From Mycolicibacterium cosmeticum (GTDB lineage Bacteria; Actinomycetota; Actinomycetes; Mycobacteriales; Mycobacteriaceae), in assembly GCF_000613185.1 (NCBI RefSeq), contig NZ_CCBB010000001.1, positions 1,798,001 to 1,862,000 on the forward strand: 64,000 nucleotides of DNA, given 5' to 3'. Below are positions 9,675-19,202 of the stretch, piece by piece (the first letter of the stretch is position 1; every line of letters begins with the position of its first letter). The notes below the pieces were generated by a model. That model worked only from the letters and a program-made list of their open reading frames with translations. It had not been told where the DNA came from and searched no databases. The position numbers were made by a program, and so were the translations under genes.

Positions 9675-10250
9675 TTGGGCGAGCCGTTACTGGTGGTTGG
9701 GCTCGGCAATCCCGGGCCCAACTACGCCAAGACCCGGCACAATCTCGGCTTCATGGTGGCCGACATCCTGGCCGGTCGGATCGGCTCCGGTTTCAAGGTG
9801 CACAAGAAATCCGGCGCTGACGTCGCCACGGGCCGGCTGGGCGGCCGGTCCGTGGTGCTGGCCAAGCCCCGGGTGTACATGAACGAGTCCGGCCGTCAGG
9901 TCGGGCCGTTGGCCAAGTTCTATTCCGTGCCGCCCGCCGACATCGTGGTGTTGCACGACGAGCTGGATATCGACTTCGGCCGGGTCCGGCTCAAGCTCGG
10001 TGGCGGCGAGGGCGGCCACAACGGGCTGCGCTCGGTCGCCTCCGCCTTGGGCACCAAGGATTTTCAGCGGGTGCGCATCGGCGTGGGCCGCCCACCCGGG
10101 CGCAAGGACCCCGCCGCCTTCGTGCTGGAGACGTTCAGTTCCGTTGAGCGGCCCGAGGTTCCGCTGTTGTGCGAGAACGCCGCGGATGCGACGGAACTGC
10201 TGCTGCAGGTCGGCCTGGAGGCCGCGCAGAACACCGTGCACGCCTGGTAG
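9675..10250 (+). CDS. pth: Peptidyl-tRNA hydrolase
   Basis: Recycles peptidyl-tRNA released from stalled ribosomes. The 191-residue protein contains [20 protein letters not shown] with the catalytic His of the RHN triplet, VLHDELDID and [13 protein letters not shown]. No ATG or GTG gives the complete N-terminus; TTG 9675 does ([13 protein letters not shown], matching the usual [13 protein letters not shown]). It lies one base after the rplY stop codon, so translation is probably coupled to rplY. It meets the reverse-strand ABC permease gene end to end. Confidence 0.93.
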   Translation: MGEPLLVVGLGNPGPNYAKTRHNLGFMVADILAGRIGSGFKVHKKSGADVATGRLGGRSVVLAKPRVYMNESGRQVGPLAKFYSVPPADIVVLHDELDIDFGRVRLKLGGGEGGHNGLRSVASALGTKDFQRVRIGVGRPPGRKDPAAFVLETFSSVERPEVPLLCENAADATELLLQVGLEAAQNTVHAW

Positions 10251-11090
10251 TCAGTCCGACGTGCGCCGGGCGTAGGCCCGCAGCGCGAACGGCGCCAACA
10301 CCGCGGTCATCGCCAGCGACCACGCGACCGTCGCCAGCACCGGGTGGTGCAGCGGCAGTTGCGCATCGGGCGGGGCCGCCGGGCCGTTGCCCCACAACTC
10401 CCGCATCGCCTGGGCCAGCGAGGACACCGGGTTCCATTCCGCGGCCACCCGCAACCACCGCGGCATCGGTTCGGTGGGCGCGAACGTGTTGGCCAGAAAC
10501 GTGATCGGGAACAGTACGGTGAACATCACGCCGTTGACCGCCTCGACCGAGCGCATCAACGAGCCGACCAGGATGCCGAACCAGATCATCCCGAACCCGA
10601 ACACCAGGATCAGCGCGAACGCCAGCACGGCCTCGGCCACGCTGCCGCGGATGCGCCAGCCGATGCACAGCCCGGTGATCGCCATGACCACGATGCCGAT
10701 GCACGAGTGCAGCAGGCTGGCGATGCTGCGCCCGATGAGGACCGCCGACCGCCGGATGGGCAGGGAGCGGAACCGGTCGATGATGCCCTTCTCGACGTCG
10801 GCGGTGATCCCGGATGCGACGACGAACGCGGTGAACACGATGGTCTGGGCCTGGATCCCCGGCAGCAGGAATTCCCGGTAGGACGCCCCACCCCTGGTGG
10901 CGATCGACGCCCCGAACACGAACGCGAACAGCAGTACGAACATGATCGGCTGCACCGTGACATCGCTGAGCATCTCGGGCATGCGCTTGGTGTGGATCAT
11001 GTTGCGCTTCACCATGATCCAGGATTGCTGGGCGATGTTGGTGGGCCGGATCACCGGTTGCGCGGTGGCCTTCTCCGATACGGCGGTCAC
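10251..11090 (-). CDS. ABC-2 type exporter permease (DrrB-like)
   Basis: A 279-residue membrane protein with about six hydrophobic segments, in the ABC-2 family of drug, lipid or polysaccharide exporters. Typical text includes GIQAQTIVFTAFVVASGITADVEKG and IIDRFRSLPIRRSAVLIGRS, the conserved region preceding the membrane core. The GTG start overlaps the stop of the ATPase gene (GTGA), making an operon and a complex certain enough. The substrate is unknown; daunorubicin-type DrrAB is the closest naming, but no biosynthetic genes are adjacent. Confidence 0.88.
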   Translation of the reverse strand: MTAVSEKATAQPVIRPTNIAQQSWIMVKRNMIHTKRMPEMLSDVTVQPIMFVLLFAFVFGASIATRGGASYREFLLPGIQAQTIVFTAFVVASGITADVEKGIIDRFRSLPIRRSAVLIGRSIASLLHSCIGIVVMAITGLCIGWRIRGSVAEAVLAFALILVFGFGMIWFGILVGSLMRSVEAVNGVMFTVLFPITFLANTFAPTEPMPRWLRVAAEWNPVSSLAQAMRELWGNGPAAPPDAQLPLHHPVLATVAWSLAMTAVLAPFALRAYARRTSD

Positions 11091-12040
11091 GCGTCTACCT
11101 CCTCGGCGTCCTCGGCGCGGTGCCCGGTGAGCGACAGGAACACGTCATCCAGGCTGGGCCGCGACAGCCCGATATCGTCGACCTCGATGGCGTTGTCCTG
11201 CAACCAGTTCGCCACCCGGGTCAGCTCGGCGATGCCGTCGGCCGCCGCCGTGAGCTGCCGGGCACCGGCGTCGACGTGCACCTCGGCCCCGGAGCGGCTC
11301 AGGAGTTCGCGGGCCGCGGGCAGGTCGGCCGCGTGCGACACCGTCACCACCAGGCTGGCATTGCCGGCCTGCTGTTTGAGTTGCAGCGGTGTGCCTTTGG
11401 CGATGATCCGGCCGTGGTCGATGACGACGATGTCGTCGGCGAGCTGGTCGGCCTCTTCCAGGTACTGGGTGGTGAGCAGCACCGTGGTGCCGCCCGCGAC
11501 GAGGTCACGCAGCACCTCCCACAGGTCACTGCGGCTGCGCGGGTCCAGCCCGGTGGTGGGCTCGTCCAGGAACAGCACGGGCGGAGCGGCGATCAGACTG
11601 ACCGCCAGGTCGAGCCGCCGGCGCATCCCGCCGGAGTACGCGCGCACCGGACGGTCGGCGGCGTCCACCAGATCGAACTGTTCGAGCAGCCGGTCCCCCA
11701 GTTGTCTGAGCTGCCTGCGGCCGATGCCGTAGAGGCCGCCGATCATCCGGATGTTCTCCCGGCCGGTGAGCAGTTCGTCGACGGTGGCGGCCTGCCCGGT
11801 CAGCCCCATGTTGCGGCGCACCATGTCGGGGTGGGTCCGCACGTCGTACCCCGCGACGCGGGCGGTGCCGCTGGTGGGTTCCGACAGCGTGGTCATCATC
11901 CGCACCGTGGTGGTCTTGCCGGCGCCGTTGGGCCCCAGCAGGCCCAGCACCGCACCCTGCGGCACCGTGAAGCTCACCCCGTCGACCGCGCGGTTGGCGC
12001 CGAAGTCCTTGACGAGGTCGATCGCCTCGATGGCCGGCAT
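11087..12040 (-). CDS. ABC exporter ATP-binding protein (DrrA-like)
   Basis: A 317-residue ATPase partnering the downstream permease. Visible motifs are Walker A LLGPNGAGKTTTVRMM, signature YSGGMRRRLDLAVSL and Walker B PVLFLDEPTTGLDPRSR, with a DrrA-type C-terminal extension (WLQDNAIEVDDIGLSRPSLD). Two starts are possible. I chose ATG 12040 because GGGGGAAGG lies four bases upstream; ATG 12076 would add MARASEATGEGG, which is encoded by the repeat described at 12045-12068. Confidence 0.88.
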   Translation of the reverse strand: MPAIEAIDLVKDFGANRAVDGVSFTVPQGAVLGLLGPNGAGKTTTVRMMTTLSEPTSGTARVAGYDVRTHPDMVRRNMGLTGQAATVDELLTGRENIRMIGGLYGIGRRQLRQLGDRLLEQFDLVDAADRPVRAYSGGMRRRLDLAVSLIAAPPVLFLDEPTTGLDPRSRSDLWEVLRDLVAGGTTVLLTTQYLEEADQLADDIVVIDHGRIIAKGTPLQLKQQAGNASLVVTVSHAADLPAARELLSRSGAEVHVDAGARQLTAAADGIAELTRVANWLQDNAIEVDDIGLSRPSLDDVFLSLTGHRAEDAEEVDA

Positions 12041-12044
12041 GCCG

Positions 12045-12068
12045 CCTTCCCCCGTCGCTTCGCTCGCC
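12045..12068 (-). repeat. GAGCGAAGCGAC-type intergenic repeat, copy 3
   Basis: Reading on the reverse strand, GAGCGAAGCGACGGGGGAAG ends just before the ABC ATPase start, and its G-rich end serves as the apparent ribosome-binding site. It shares the GAGCGAAGCGAC core with the copies at 8005 and 28495. Confidence 0.5.
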
Positions 12069-12204
12069 CTGGCCATAACCTCAACCGTAGCGAGGCACCC
12101 CGACAACCCACCAACGTTTTTCCGGCGTCAAGATCGCCGCGTATCCCGTAAAGATTCCGTTCACGACGCCGCTGGGACCCCTGGCGCGGCGTAGACCGGT
12201 ACCC

Positions 12205-12696
12205 ATGAGCACCGCCACGCAGACCACCCGATGGCATCGCCTGATCGACGGCGACCGCTCGTGGGGGTCGTTGCACATCTCCGCCACCCGCTACGGCGTC
12301 ACCCACTACCGGCTGGTCGTGTTTCCCCCGGGCCTGTCCACCGAGCAGCGCCGCCTGCTGCGGGTCTGGCGGGCCTGGCCGACGTGGGGTATGGCGGTGT
12401 GGCTGGTGCTGGAGGTGGCCCTGCTGCCGACCATGGGAACCGTTGCTGCGCTGACGCTTTCCACCTTCGCCGCGGTTTCGGCCGGTGCGGTGTCGATGGC
12501 GTGCGTGGACCAGTTCCGGCGCGAGGTCCGCACCTTGACGGTCCTGCGGATGGCCGGCGTGAATGATCGCGAGACGGCCGACATCTTCACCGAATTGAAG
12601 CGGCATGCCACCGCGCTCGCCCTGGCCGACCGCCACCTCACCGGCGCCGACCACGAGGCCGCGGTGTGGCGCGTCTACGAGCGGATGGCGGCCTGA
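12205..12696 (+). CDS. Conserved hypothetical membrane-associated protein
   Basis: A 163-residue protein of a type I recall as widespread in mycobacteria but without a known function. The N-terminal third is soluble (TRWHRLIDGDRSWGSLHISA), then two hydrophobic segments at about residues 65-105 (MAVWLVLEVALLPTMGTVAA and the stretch after it), and a charged C-terminus with a helical segment (ADIFTELKRHATALALADRH). The last 22 bases overlap the convergent DUF998 gene. Confidence 0.7.
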   Translation: MSTATQTTRWHRLIDGDRSWGSLHISATRYGVTHYRLVVFPPGLSTEQRRLLRVWRAWPTWGMAVWLVLEVALLPTMGTVAALTLSTFAAVSAGAVSMACVDQFRREVRTLTVLRMAGVNDRETADIFTELKRHATALALADRHLTGADHEAAVWRVYERMAA

Positions 12697-13328
12697 GGCG
12701 CGCTGCGGATCAACCACACCGCCAGCGCGAGCACCGCGGCCACCTCGAATCCCGCGATACCCCGTTCCACCAGCCCGAGCGGGATGATCCGCCACCAGGA
12801 CCGCTCGGTCACCGCGGCCACCGCGATCGCCCCGAACAGCACGCCGAGCCACCCGATCGATCCCCAGGCCAGCCAGCGCGCGGTCCTGGCCCAGACCTCG
12901 CGGCCACGGGCGATCACCAGCACGGCCACCGGCAGTGCGACGAACGCCAGCAGCGTCGCCACCCGGTGCACGGTACCGCTGGCGCTGGGCCCGACCGCCC
13001 AGTTGTGCTTGGGGAAGGCGACCACGCCGAGCAGCCCGATCACCCACAGCGCCAACAACACCGAGCCGGGTGAGCGCGGGGTCAGCAGGCCGGCGTGGAT
13101 CAGCCCGACCAGCAGCAGCGCCGATCCGGCCGCCAGTGCCAGCACCGCGGTGACGAAAAGCCAACCACCGGTGGTGAACACGTACTCGGAGATGGTGGCA
13201 CGCCGCAACGTCCGGCCGCGCAGCGGTTGTCCGCCGAGCACGGCGTCAAGTGTCAGCACGGTCAGCAGGGACACCGCCGCGCCCGCCACCGCGATCCAGC
13301 CGAACAGCACATGAAGACGCCGGTTCAT
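12675..13328 (-). CDS. DUF998-type integral membrane protein
   Basis: A 217-residue protein with about six transmembrane segments. The layout (N-terminal anchor, YVFTTGGWLFVTAVLALAAG, FPKHNWAVGPSASGTVHRVA in a loop, then further helices) matches the DUF998 family of unknown function. The conserved His/Asn loop between helices 3 and 4 is intact. It lies directly downstream of the iron-sulfur gene only in the sense of neighbouring; that gene ends 16 bases away on the same strand, so both may be transcribed together. Confidence 0.75.
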   Translation of the reverse strand: MNRRLHVLFGWIAVAGAAVSLLTVLTLDAVLGGQPLRGRTLRRATISEYVFTTGGWLFVTAVLALAAGSALLLVGLIHAGLLTPRSPGSVLLALWVIGLLGVVAFPKHNWAVGPSASGTVHRVATLLAFVALPVAVLVIARGREVWARTARWLAWGSIGWLGVLFGAIAVAAVTERSWWRIIPLGLVERGIAGFEVAAVLALAVWLIRSAPQAAIRS

Positions 13329-13344
13329 CGAACCAGCCTACTGA

Positions 13345-14379
13345 TCAGCGGCCCCGGACCCCGCTGTCCACCACCTTGACGGTCTTGTGCGGATACCGCT
13401 TCTCGGCGTGCGCCTTGGCCGCGGAGTTCGGTAACACGTAGAGCGTCTCCTTCTTCTCCTGCAGCGGTTTGAGCACCAGGTCCATGAATCCCTTGCGGTC
13501 GTCGAGGTAGGGCTCGATCACGTCCTCCCCGGCCGGGCAGACCGCCAGGCAGTACGCCGCCTTGTAGTTGGCCTTGAACGACAGGCTCTGCCACATCGAG
13601 GCGTTCTCCGAATCGGTGACCCTGGACCGGAAGTCCTCCGCGTCGGCGCTGTCGGCGATGGTCTGCACCCAGTCGGTGAACCCGCCCATGAATTCCCGGT
13701 AGTTGTGCACCGAACAGGCCATGAAGTCGAACGCGCCGTCCTTGCCGATGGCGCCGACCGGGCAGGCCGCCACGCACAGCTTGCATTCCAGGCAGGGTGA
13801 ATAGTCCAGTGGTGCACCGTATTCGGATATGGGCGCACCGACGAGCAGGGTGCCCAGGATGATGAAGTTGCCGAATTTGGGGTGGATGACGTTGCGGTGG
13901 ATGCCCATGACGCCCAGGCCCGCCGCGACGGCCACCGGCTTGTGCGCGATCACCCAGATGCGGCCGGGGAACTTGTCCATCTCCATCGGGAACGTCGCCG
14001 ACGGGTTGATCACGCGGTAACCGGTGTCCTCCAGCGTCCGGGTGATGCGGTGCGCGGCCTCGTTGATGATCTCGCCGGTGCGGTGGAACTCCTGATTGGC
14101 CACGCTGCGCTCCGACGAGCGCACATTGTCCCGGTTCATCTTCACCACCAGCGAGATGTAGCTGCGCACCCCGGGCAGCGCGGTCTCGGCGTGCTCCCGT
14201 TCCGACGCCAGCGCCGGGTCGTCGAACGAGGCGAACGCGACATCGTCGGCTCCGGCGTCCAGACAGATCCGGCGCAACCACGCCGCGTCGATCACCGGTG
14301 GCACCGCGGCTCGGGCGCGGGCACGCACCGCCTGCACGGTGGGGTGGTCGGCCAGGCGCGCGGGGAGTTTGTCCGTCAT
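13345..14379 (-). CDS. 4Fe-4S ferredoxin-type protein (epoxyqueuosine-reductase-like)
   Basis: A 344-residue soluble protein with two cysteine clusters: CLECKLCVAACP (CX2CX2CX3CP) at about residues 196-207, and CLAVCPAGED near 280 with a further Cys between them, enough for two 4Fe-4S centres. The arrangement resembles QueG and reductive-dehalogenase-type double-cluster domains, but the cobalamin-binding region is not recognisable, so a queuosine role is doubtful. The ATG at 14379 is seven bases after a TATACT -10 box, which predicts a leaderless transcript. The gene may continue into the DUF998 gene. A palindrome covers the promoter (see 14384). Confidence 0.8.
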   Translation of the reverse strand: MTDKLPARLADHPTVQAVRARARAAVPPVIDAAWLRRICLDAGADDVAFASFDDPALASEREHAETALPGVRSYISLVVKMNRDNVRSSERSVANQEFHRTGEIINEAAHRITRTLEDTGYRVINPSATFPMEMDKFPGRIWVIAHKPVAVAAGLGVMGIHRNVIHPKFGNFIILGTLLVGAPISEYGAPLDYSPCLECKLCVAACPVGAIGKDGAFDFMACSVHNYREFMGGFTDWVQTIADSADAEDFRSRVTDSENASMWQSLSFKANYKAAYCLAVCPAGEDVIEPYLDDRKGFMDLVLKPLQEKKETLYVLPNSAAKAHAEKRYPHKTVKVVDSGVRGR

Positions 14380-14383
14380 CCAT

Positions 14384-14407
14384 CTGAGTATAGAGATATA
14401 TACTCAG
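14384..14407 (-). promoter_or_regulatory. Palindromic operator overlapping a leaderless promoter
   Basis: CTGAGTATA at 14384-14392 is the exact reverse complement of TATACTCAG at 14399-14407, with a 6-base spacer. On the reverse strand the inner half forms the -10 hexamer TATACT, seven bases before the ATG of the iron-sulfur gene. A repressor bound here would block transcription directly; the ATAT/ACTC style recalls PadR or TetR operators. The cognate regulator is not evident nearby. Confidence 0.65.
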
Positions 14408-14420
14408 CTCTGCCGAACAG

Positions 14421-14462
14421 ACAGAAACTCCCGCATTTCGAGCGCGAAATGCGGGAGTCTGT
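14421..14462 (-). terminator. Strong hairpin terminator downstream of pks16
   Basis: A 14-bp perfect stem (ACTCCCGCATTTCG at 14427-14440, loop AGCG, complement at 14445-14458), extended by ACAG/CTGT with two bulged A's. It lies just past the pks16 stop codon. There is no U-tract, as is common for mycobacterial terminators. It separates pks16 from the iron-sulfur gene. Confidence 0.75.
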
Positions 14463-14477
14463 GACTGCTCGGCGGAA

Positions 14478-16115
14478 CTAGCCGGTGACCAGCGCGACCG
14501 AGTTGGCCCGGCGCAGCTTGCCCGACGGGGTCTTCGGGATGGTGCCCGGGCCCAGCACGACGACGTTGCGGGGACGGACGTCGACCTCGGTGACCACCTC
14601 GTGCGCCACCTGGTGCTCGATCCGGCGCACCTCGGCGGGATCCTGGTAGGCGTTGGACTCCACCGCGACGGCGAAGGTCTCGCGGGAGTGCCCGGCATCC
14701 AGCCGGACGGCGACCGCGCAGCCGGGGCGCACGCCCTCGACGCGGCCCGCGGCCCGCTCGATGTCGGTCGGGTAGATGTTGCGCCCGGCCATGATGATGA
14801 CGTCCTTGACGCGACCGCAGACGACGACGTTGCCCTCCTCGGTGAGGTACCCGAGGTCGCCGGTGTCGTACCAGCCGTGCTCGTCCTGGGTGGGCAGGAA
14901 ACCGGCCATGGTGATGTAGCCCGGCGTCACCGACTCACCGCGCAGCTGGATGACGCCGACGCCGCGGGCCGGCAGCACGTTGCCGTCCTCGTCGACGATG
15001 CGCGCCTCGAGATCCTTGAGCAGCGGGCCGAGCGTCGCGAGCCGGCGGGTGTTGCCCTTGCTGGCGGGCACCGCACGGCGCAGCGCGGCCAGCAGGTCGG
15101 CATCCACCTCGTCGACCACCAGGCCGGCGTTGCACGGGGAGAACGACACCGCCAGGCAGGTCTCGGCCATGCCGTAGGCCGGCAGGATCGCCGAGGACTG
15201 CAGCCCGAACGGCTTGCCCGCGTCCAGCAGGTCCTCGACGTCGGCGGGCTCCACCGGCTCGGCACCGGACAGGGCGAAGCGCAGGGTGGACAGGTCGAAG
15301 TCGCCCGGCTTGGCCTGCCGGCGCAGCCGCTTGGCCAGCAGCGCGTAGGCGAAGTTGGGGGCCGCGGTCATGGTGCCCTTGTACTTGTCGATCAGCTTGG
15401 CCCACAGCAGCGTGTCGCGCAGGAAGTCCATCGGCGTCACCTTGACCAGCTCGGCGCCGAAGTACATCGGGATGGTGAGGAAGCCGACCATGCCCATGTC
15501 GTGGAAACAGGGCAGCCAGCTGACCATGACGTCCTTGTCGACGTCGTACTGGGCGCCGATGAACATGGCCTCGGCGTTGGAGTAGATGTTGCGGTGGGTG
15601 ATCTGCACGGCCTTCGGCGAGCCCGTCGAGCCGCTCGTCAGCTGCATCAGCGCCAGGTCGTCCTCGCCCGTCTCGACCGGGTCGATGGGGTCGGCGGCCA
15701 GCAGGTCGCCGACCTTGAGCACCGTGATGCCCTTCTCTTCGAGCACCGGGATGGCGACGATGAACGGCTCGGAGACGATGACGGCCTTGGCCTCGATCAT
15801 GCCGATGACGGTCATGGTGTCCTCGGCCCAGACCGCCAGGTCGGTGCGCGGGGTGGGCTGGTGCAGCATGGTCAGGCTGGCGCCGCGCATCCACACGCCC
15901 TGCGCGGTGGGCGCGATCTCGACCGGGAAGCCGGCCAGCACGCCGATCGCGTCGCCGGGCCCGATGCCCGCGGCGGCCAGGCCACCGGCGATCCGGCGGG
16001 CCCGCTCGTGGACTTCACCCCAGGTGTGGCGGATGGGGTCGTGCGGCTCACCGGTGACCATGCCCCGAGCGCTCTCCCTGGCGCTGCGGTACATCTTGTC
16101 GGTAAAACGGCTCAC
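14478..16115 (-). CDS. pks16: Pks16-type acyl-AMP ligase (FadD/FAAL family)
   Basis: A 545-residue adenylate-forming enzyme, the Rv1013/Pks16 counterpart by length and position; despite the name it is not a polyketide synthase. Motifs include the AMP-binding loop [49 protein letters not shown] and the C-terminal catalytic lysine in [10 protein letters not shown]. It should activate a fatty acid to the acyl-adenylate for loading onto CoA or a carrier. The start is GTG 16115 with AGGAGG seven bases upstream. A terminator follows, and an unusually long upstream region precedes it. Confidence 0.88.
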   Translation of the reverse strand: MSRFTDKMYRSARESARGMVTGEPHDPIRHTWGEVHERARRIAGGLAAAGIGPGDAIGVLAGFPVEIAPTAQGVWMRGASLTMLHQPTPRTDLAVWAEDTMTVIGMIEAKAVIVSEPFIVAIPVLEEKGITVLKVGDLLAADPIDPVETGEDDLALMQLTSGSTGSPKAVQITHRNIYSNAEAMFIGAQYDVDKDVMVSWLPCFHDMGMVGFLTIPMYFGAELVKVTPMDFLRDTLLWAKLIDKYKGTMTAAPNFAYALLAKRLRRQAKPGDFDLSTLRFALSGAEPVEPADVEDLLDAGKPFGLQSSAILPAYGMAETCLAVSFSPCNAGLVVDEVDADLLAALRRAVPASKGNTRRLATLGPLLKDLEARIVDEDGNVLPARGVGVIQLRGESVTPGYITMAGFLPTQDEHGWYDTGDLGYLTEEGNVVVCGRVKDVIIMAGRNIYPTDIERAAGRVEGVRPGCAVAVRLDAGHSRETFAVAVESNAYQDPAEVRRIEHQVAHEVVTEVDVRPRNVVVLGPGTIPKTPSGKLRRANSVALVTG

Positions 16116-16395
16116 GGCAACCTCCTGAATGTCTGGAGGCGCGTCGCAGGCGACGTCGACCCCAGTGTCATTGCACGTTTCCCTATATTCCGCCTGCTAG
16201 CGCACACTTTTCGAGAGGCGCGCGCACACAATTGGGAAGCAGTTGTGTCTCGAAACGGTGATGAACCAGCGAACCCAGTTCCCCCGAACGGCTCTGTTGC
16301 GTAGGGAACGGCCGGATAAGCGCTAGTTTCCACCGCCAGCCATCTTAAGAGACCCTTAAGTAACTGCCAAACTGTCGCGAGAATTGAGGGATGGG
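16116..16395. promoter_or_regulatory. pks16 upstream region with inverted and direct repeats
   Basis: No gene is seen in these 280 bases. ACACAA (16226-16231) and TTGTGT (16243-16248) form an inverted repeat with an 11-base spacer, enclosed by TCGAG/CTCGA at 16211 and 16249. CTTAAG occurs twice (16344, 16355) at an 11-base period, the spacing typical of response-regulator direct repeats. Both are candidate operators for pks16; the second lies far upstream, close to the ispE stop. Confidence 0.4.
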
Positions 16396-17352
16396 TCACA
16401 CCTCGGCGATGACCCGTGCTCCCGGCACCGGGCCACTGGCCACCCGCACCGTGCGGCACACCCCGGCCCCGGACAGCGCGGCGCCGACCTCGACCGCCGA
16501 TTCCGCCGACGCGCACAGGAACGCGCAGGTCGGACCGGAACCGGAGACGATGCCGGCCAACGCCCCGGCCTCCGTCCCGGCACGCAACGTGCGCCGCAGA
16601 TCCGGGCGCAGGCTCAGCGCGGCCGGCTGCAGGTCATTGCCCAGCAGGGCCGCCAGTTCGCGCGGATCACCGGCGGCCAGCGCCTCCAGCACCGGCTCGA
16701 CATCGCCCAGCCGCGCCGGGGCCTCCCGGTCCGGCGCCGCGCGCAGCCGGTCGATCTCGCCGAACACCGCGGGCGTGGAGAGCCCCTTGTCGGCGAAGGC
16801 CAGCACCCAGTGGAAGGTGCTGCGGGCCAGCACCGTGGCCAGCTGCTCGCCGCGGCCGGTGCCCAGCGCCGTCCCGCCGTGCAGCGCGAAGGGCACATCG
16901 CTGCCCAGCTTGGCGGCCAGCGCGTGCAGATCGCGCCGGGCCACGCCCAGCTCCCACAGCGTGTTCATCGCGACCAGCACCGCGGCCGCGTCGGCGCTGC
17001 CGCCGGCCATCCCACCGGCCACCGGGATGGACTTGGCGATCGAGATCGCGACGTCGGGCGCGCGGCCGACGTGCTCGGCCATCAGCTCGGCGGCGCGCCA
17101 GGCCAGGTTGCGGTTGTCGGTGGGCAGCCCGGCCACACCCTCCCCCGTCATGTGCACCGACAGCAGATCGGCGTTGCGCACGGTCACCTCGTCGAACAGC
17201 GACACGGCGTGGAAGAGGGTGGTCAGCTCGTGGTACCGGTCCTCGCGGAGGTCACCGACGCCGAGATAGAGGTTCACCTTGCCCGGCACCCGCACGGTGA
17301 CCGAACCGGTGGGCACCCACTCGGACGCGGTGTTTCCGTCTGATGAGCGCAC
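16396..17352 (-). CDS. ispE: 4-diphosphocytidyl-2-C-methyl-D-erythritol kinase
   Basis: The GHMP-kinase step of the MEP isoprenoid pathway. The 318-residue sequence has the substrate-binding [20 protein letters not shown], the ATP-binding glycine-rich loop [18 protein letters not shown] and the C-terminal [11 protein letters not shown] motif. GTG 17352 is the outermost start; its first 17 residues are poorly conserved, so GTG 17313 ([15 protein letters not shown]) is also possible. In M. tuberculosis ispE directly follows rpfB-ksgA; here an asparaginase and a kinase gene intervene, so it probably has its own promoter. Confidence 0.95.
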   Translation of the reverse strand: MRSSDGNTASEWVPTGSVTVRVPGKVNLYLGVGDLREDRYHELTTLFHAVSLFDEVTVRNADLLSVHMTGEGVAGLPTDNRNLAWRAAELMAEHVGRAPDVAISIAKSIPVAGGMAGGSADAAAVLVAMNTLWELGVARRDLHALAAKLGSDVPFALHGGTALGTGRGEQLATVLARSTFHWVLAFADKGLSTPAVFGEIDRLRAAPDREAPARLGDVEPVLEALAAGDPRELAALLGNDLQPAALSLRPDLRRTLRAGTEAGALAGIVSGSGPTCAFLCASAESAVEVGAALSGAGVCRTVRVASGPVPGARVIAEV

Positions 17353-17414
17353 GGGACGACCTTATTCGCTCGGCATCGTCTGCGGCCAACAACCGGTGCT
17401 GTCAGGCTGGACCG

Positions 17415-18203
17415 GTGGGCGGTCCCGCGTTCGGCGGCTACCTGCCGGACGAGGCGGTCGGGCATGGCGGCTATGCCGTCGTGTACCGGGCGCACCCGCG
17501 CGACGGCGGCGACCCGGTCGCCCTCAAGGTGCTCGACGAACGCTACCGACGGCCGCCGCACCTGGACCGGCTGGCCCGCGAGTTCACCTTCGCCCAGCGC
17601 CTCGACCATCCGCACATCGTGCGGATGTACCGCCTGGGCGACGGCTGGCTGGCCATGGAACTGGCGCGCGGCGGCACGGTCACCCATCTGACCGACCGCC
17701 GGGCCCGGCTGCGGGCGCTCACCGAGATCGCCGGCGCCCTCGACCACAGCCACCGGCGTGGCATCGTGCACGGTGACGTCAAACCGGCGAATATCTTGCT
17801 CTCCCAGCCGTATTCCGGGGGCGCCGTGCTGGTCGACTTCGGTATCGCGCACGCCGTGGCCGAAGATGTCTGGCATCACCCCGGGCACGCCGACGCCTCG
17901 CTGGCGTACGCCGCACCCGAAGTTCTCACCGGCCACCACCCCTGCGCGGCCACCGATCAGTACGCGCTGGCCTGCACGGCCGTCGAACTCCTCATCGGGG
18001 CACCGCCTTTCGTCGCCGACACGGCGCAGGATCTGATCGACCAGCAGGTGAACGCGCCGGTGCCGCGTTATCACCCACGCCTCGACTGGATACCGCACGC
18101 GTTCGATTCCATCCTGGCCAAGGCGATGGCCAAGGATCCGGATGCGCGTTACCCGTCCTGCACCGAGTTCGTGACGCTGATCGAACGGGCACTCACCGGG
18201 TGA
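17415..18203 (+). CDS. Soluble Ser/Thr protein kinase without a sensor domain
   Basis: A 262-residue Hanks-type kinase consisting of the catalytic domain only, with no transmembrane or PASTA segment. Glycine loop GHGGYAVVYRA (residues 16-26), catalytic VALKVL (Lys38), helix C Glu56, HGDVKPANILL at 119-129 and DFG at 141-143 are all present. The catalytic loop reads HGD instead of HRD, so it is a non-RD kinase, which usually means no activation-loop phosphorylation is needed. GTG 17415 was chosen since the domain starts at once; the frame is open from ATG 17343, which would overlap the ispE start. Divergent from ispE; its end overlaps the asparaginase gene by 11 bases. Confidence 0.85.
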   Translation: MGGPAFGGYLPDEAVGHGGYAVVYRAHPRDGGDPVALKVLDERYRRPPHLDRLAREFTFAQRLDHPHIVRMYRLGDGWLAMELARGGTVTHLTDRRARLRALTEIAGALDHSHRRGIVHGDVKPANILLSQPYSGGAVLVDFGIAHAVAEDVWHHPGHADASLAYAAPEVLTGHHPCAATDQYALACTAVELLIGAPPFVADTAQDLIDQQVNAPVPRYHPRLDWIPHAFDSILAKAMAKDPDARYPSCTEFVTLIERALTG

Positions 18204-19202
18204 ACTCGCCGGCGACCTCCCGACGGCAGACGAATTCGACCAGCGCGTCGCCCGTCAACCCCATCCCGGTGCCCAAACTTGTTTTCACATAAGCGGTTTC
18301 GGCGCGCATCCAGCGGAACGGGATCAATCCGGCCGCGGCGAACCCGGTCACGGATTCATAGGCGGCGACGTCGTCGGGGACGGGCCCCAGGAACACCGGC
18401 ACGCCGGCGGCGGCGCACCGGCCCGCGAAATCCAGGACGCTGGTCGACGCCCCCACCGTGCACGCGGTACCGGAGTGATACGTCTCGTGCACCACGGCGT
18501 CGAAGCCGGCCGGATCGATCACCCGGTAGTCGAGCCCCGGATAGGGACGCAGATACAGCACGCGCGCCCCGAACTGGACGGGACCGGCGGGCCACGGCGG
18601 CGGCTCGAACCGCGGGTGCGGCAGCTGGTCCAGGCCGGTGATCGGCACCTCGCCGTCGCTGTGCACGTAATGGCGCAGCGGTGTCGACGGTTGCAGCCGC
18701 GCGGCCGCGTGCACCAGTCGGGCGCCGTCGGGGTTGCGGAACGTCACGTAGACGCCGCCGGGCACGGTGTCGATGACCTCGAGGGCGTCGCGGAAGTTGC
18801 TGTGCCCGTTGGCTTCCGGGTGATCCAAGGGCCGGTTGCTGGCGACGACGACGACGGGCACGTCCAGGTGGGTCAGCGCGAAGGCCAGCGCGGTGGCGCC
18901 GTAGGACAGCGTGTCGGTGCCGTGCGTGACGACGACGCCGGTGTGCTGCGGGCCGATCGCCGAGGTGACCGCGGCCGCCATCGCCGTCCAGTCCGCGGGG
19001 CGGGCGTTCTCGCTGAGCAGCGACAACGGTTCGACGACGTCGAATCCGTCGGCGCCGCCGACCACGTCGAACCCGTCGGCACCGCCGTACGCCTGCAACA
19101 GCAGGCGGGTCTGACCGGGCACCAGCCCGATGACATCACCCGAGCGTCGTGAACCGATCGTGCCGCCGGTGAAGACGACCAGAACGGTCCGGCGTGCTCC
19201 GC

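Noticed and set aside
10344..11732. Forward open frame of about 460 codons antisense to the ABC exporter genes
   Set aside because: The reverse strand encodes clear Walker motifs and membrane helices; the forward product is His/Asp/Gln-rich noise.
17329..17337. GGTGTTTCC, similar to the polysaccharide-locus element
   Set aside because: It lies within the ispE coding start and lacks the flanking bases and a -10 at the right spacing.
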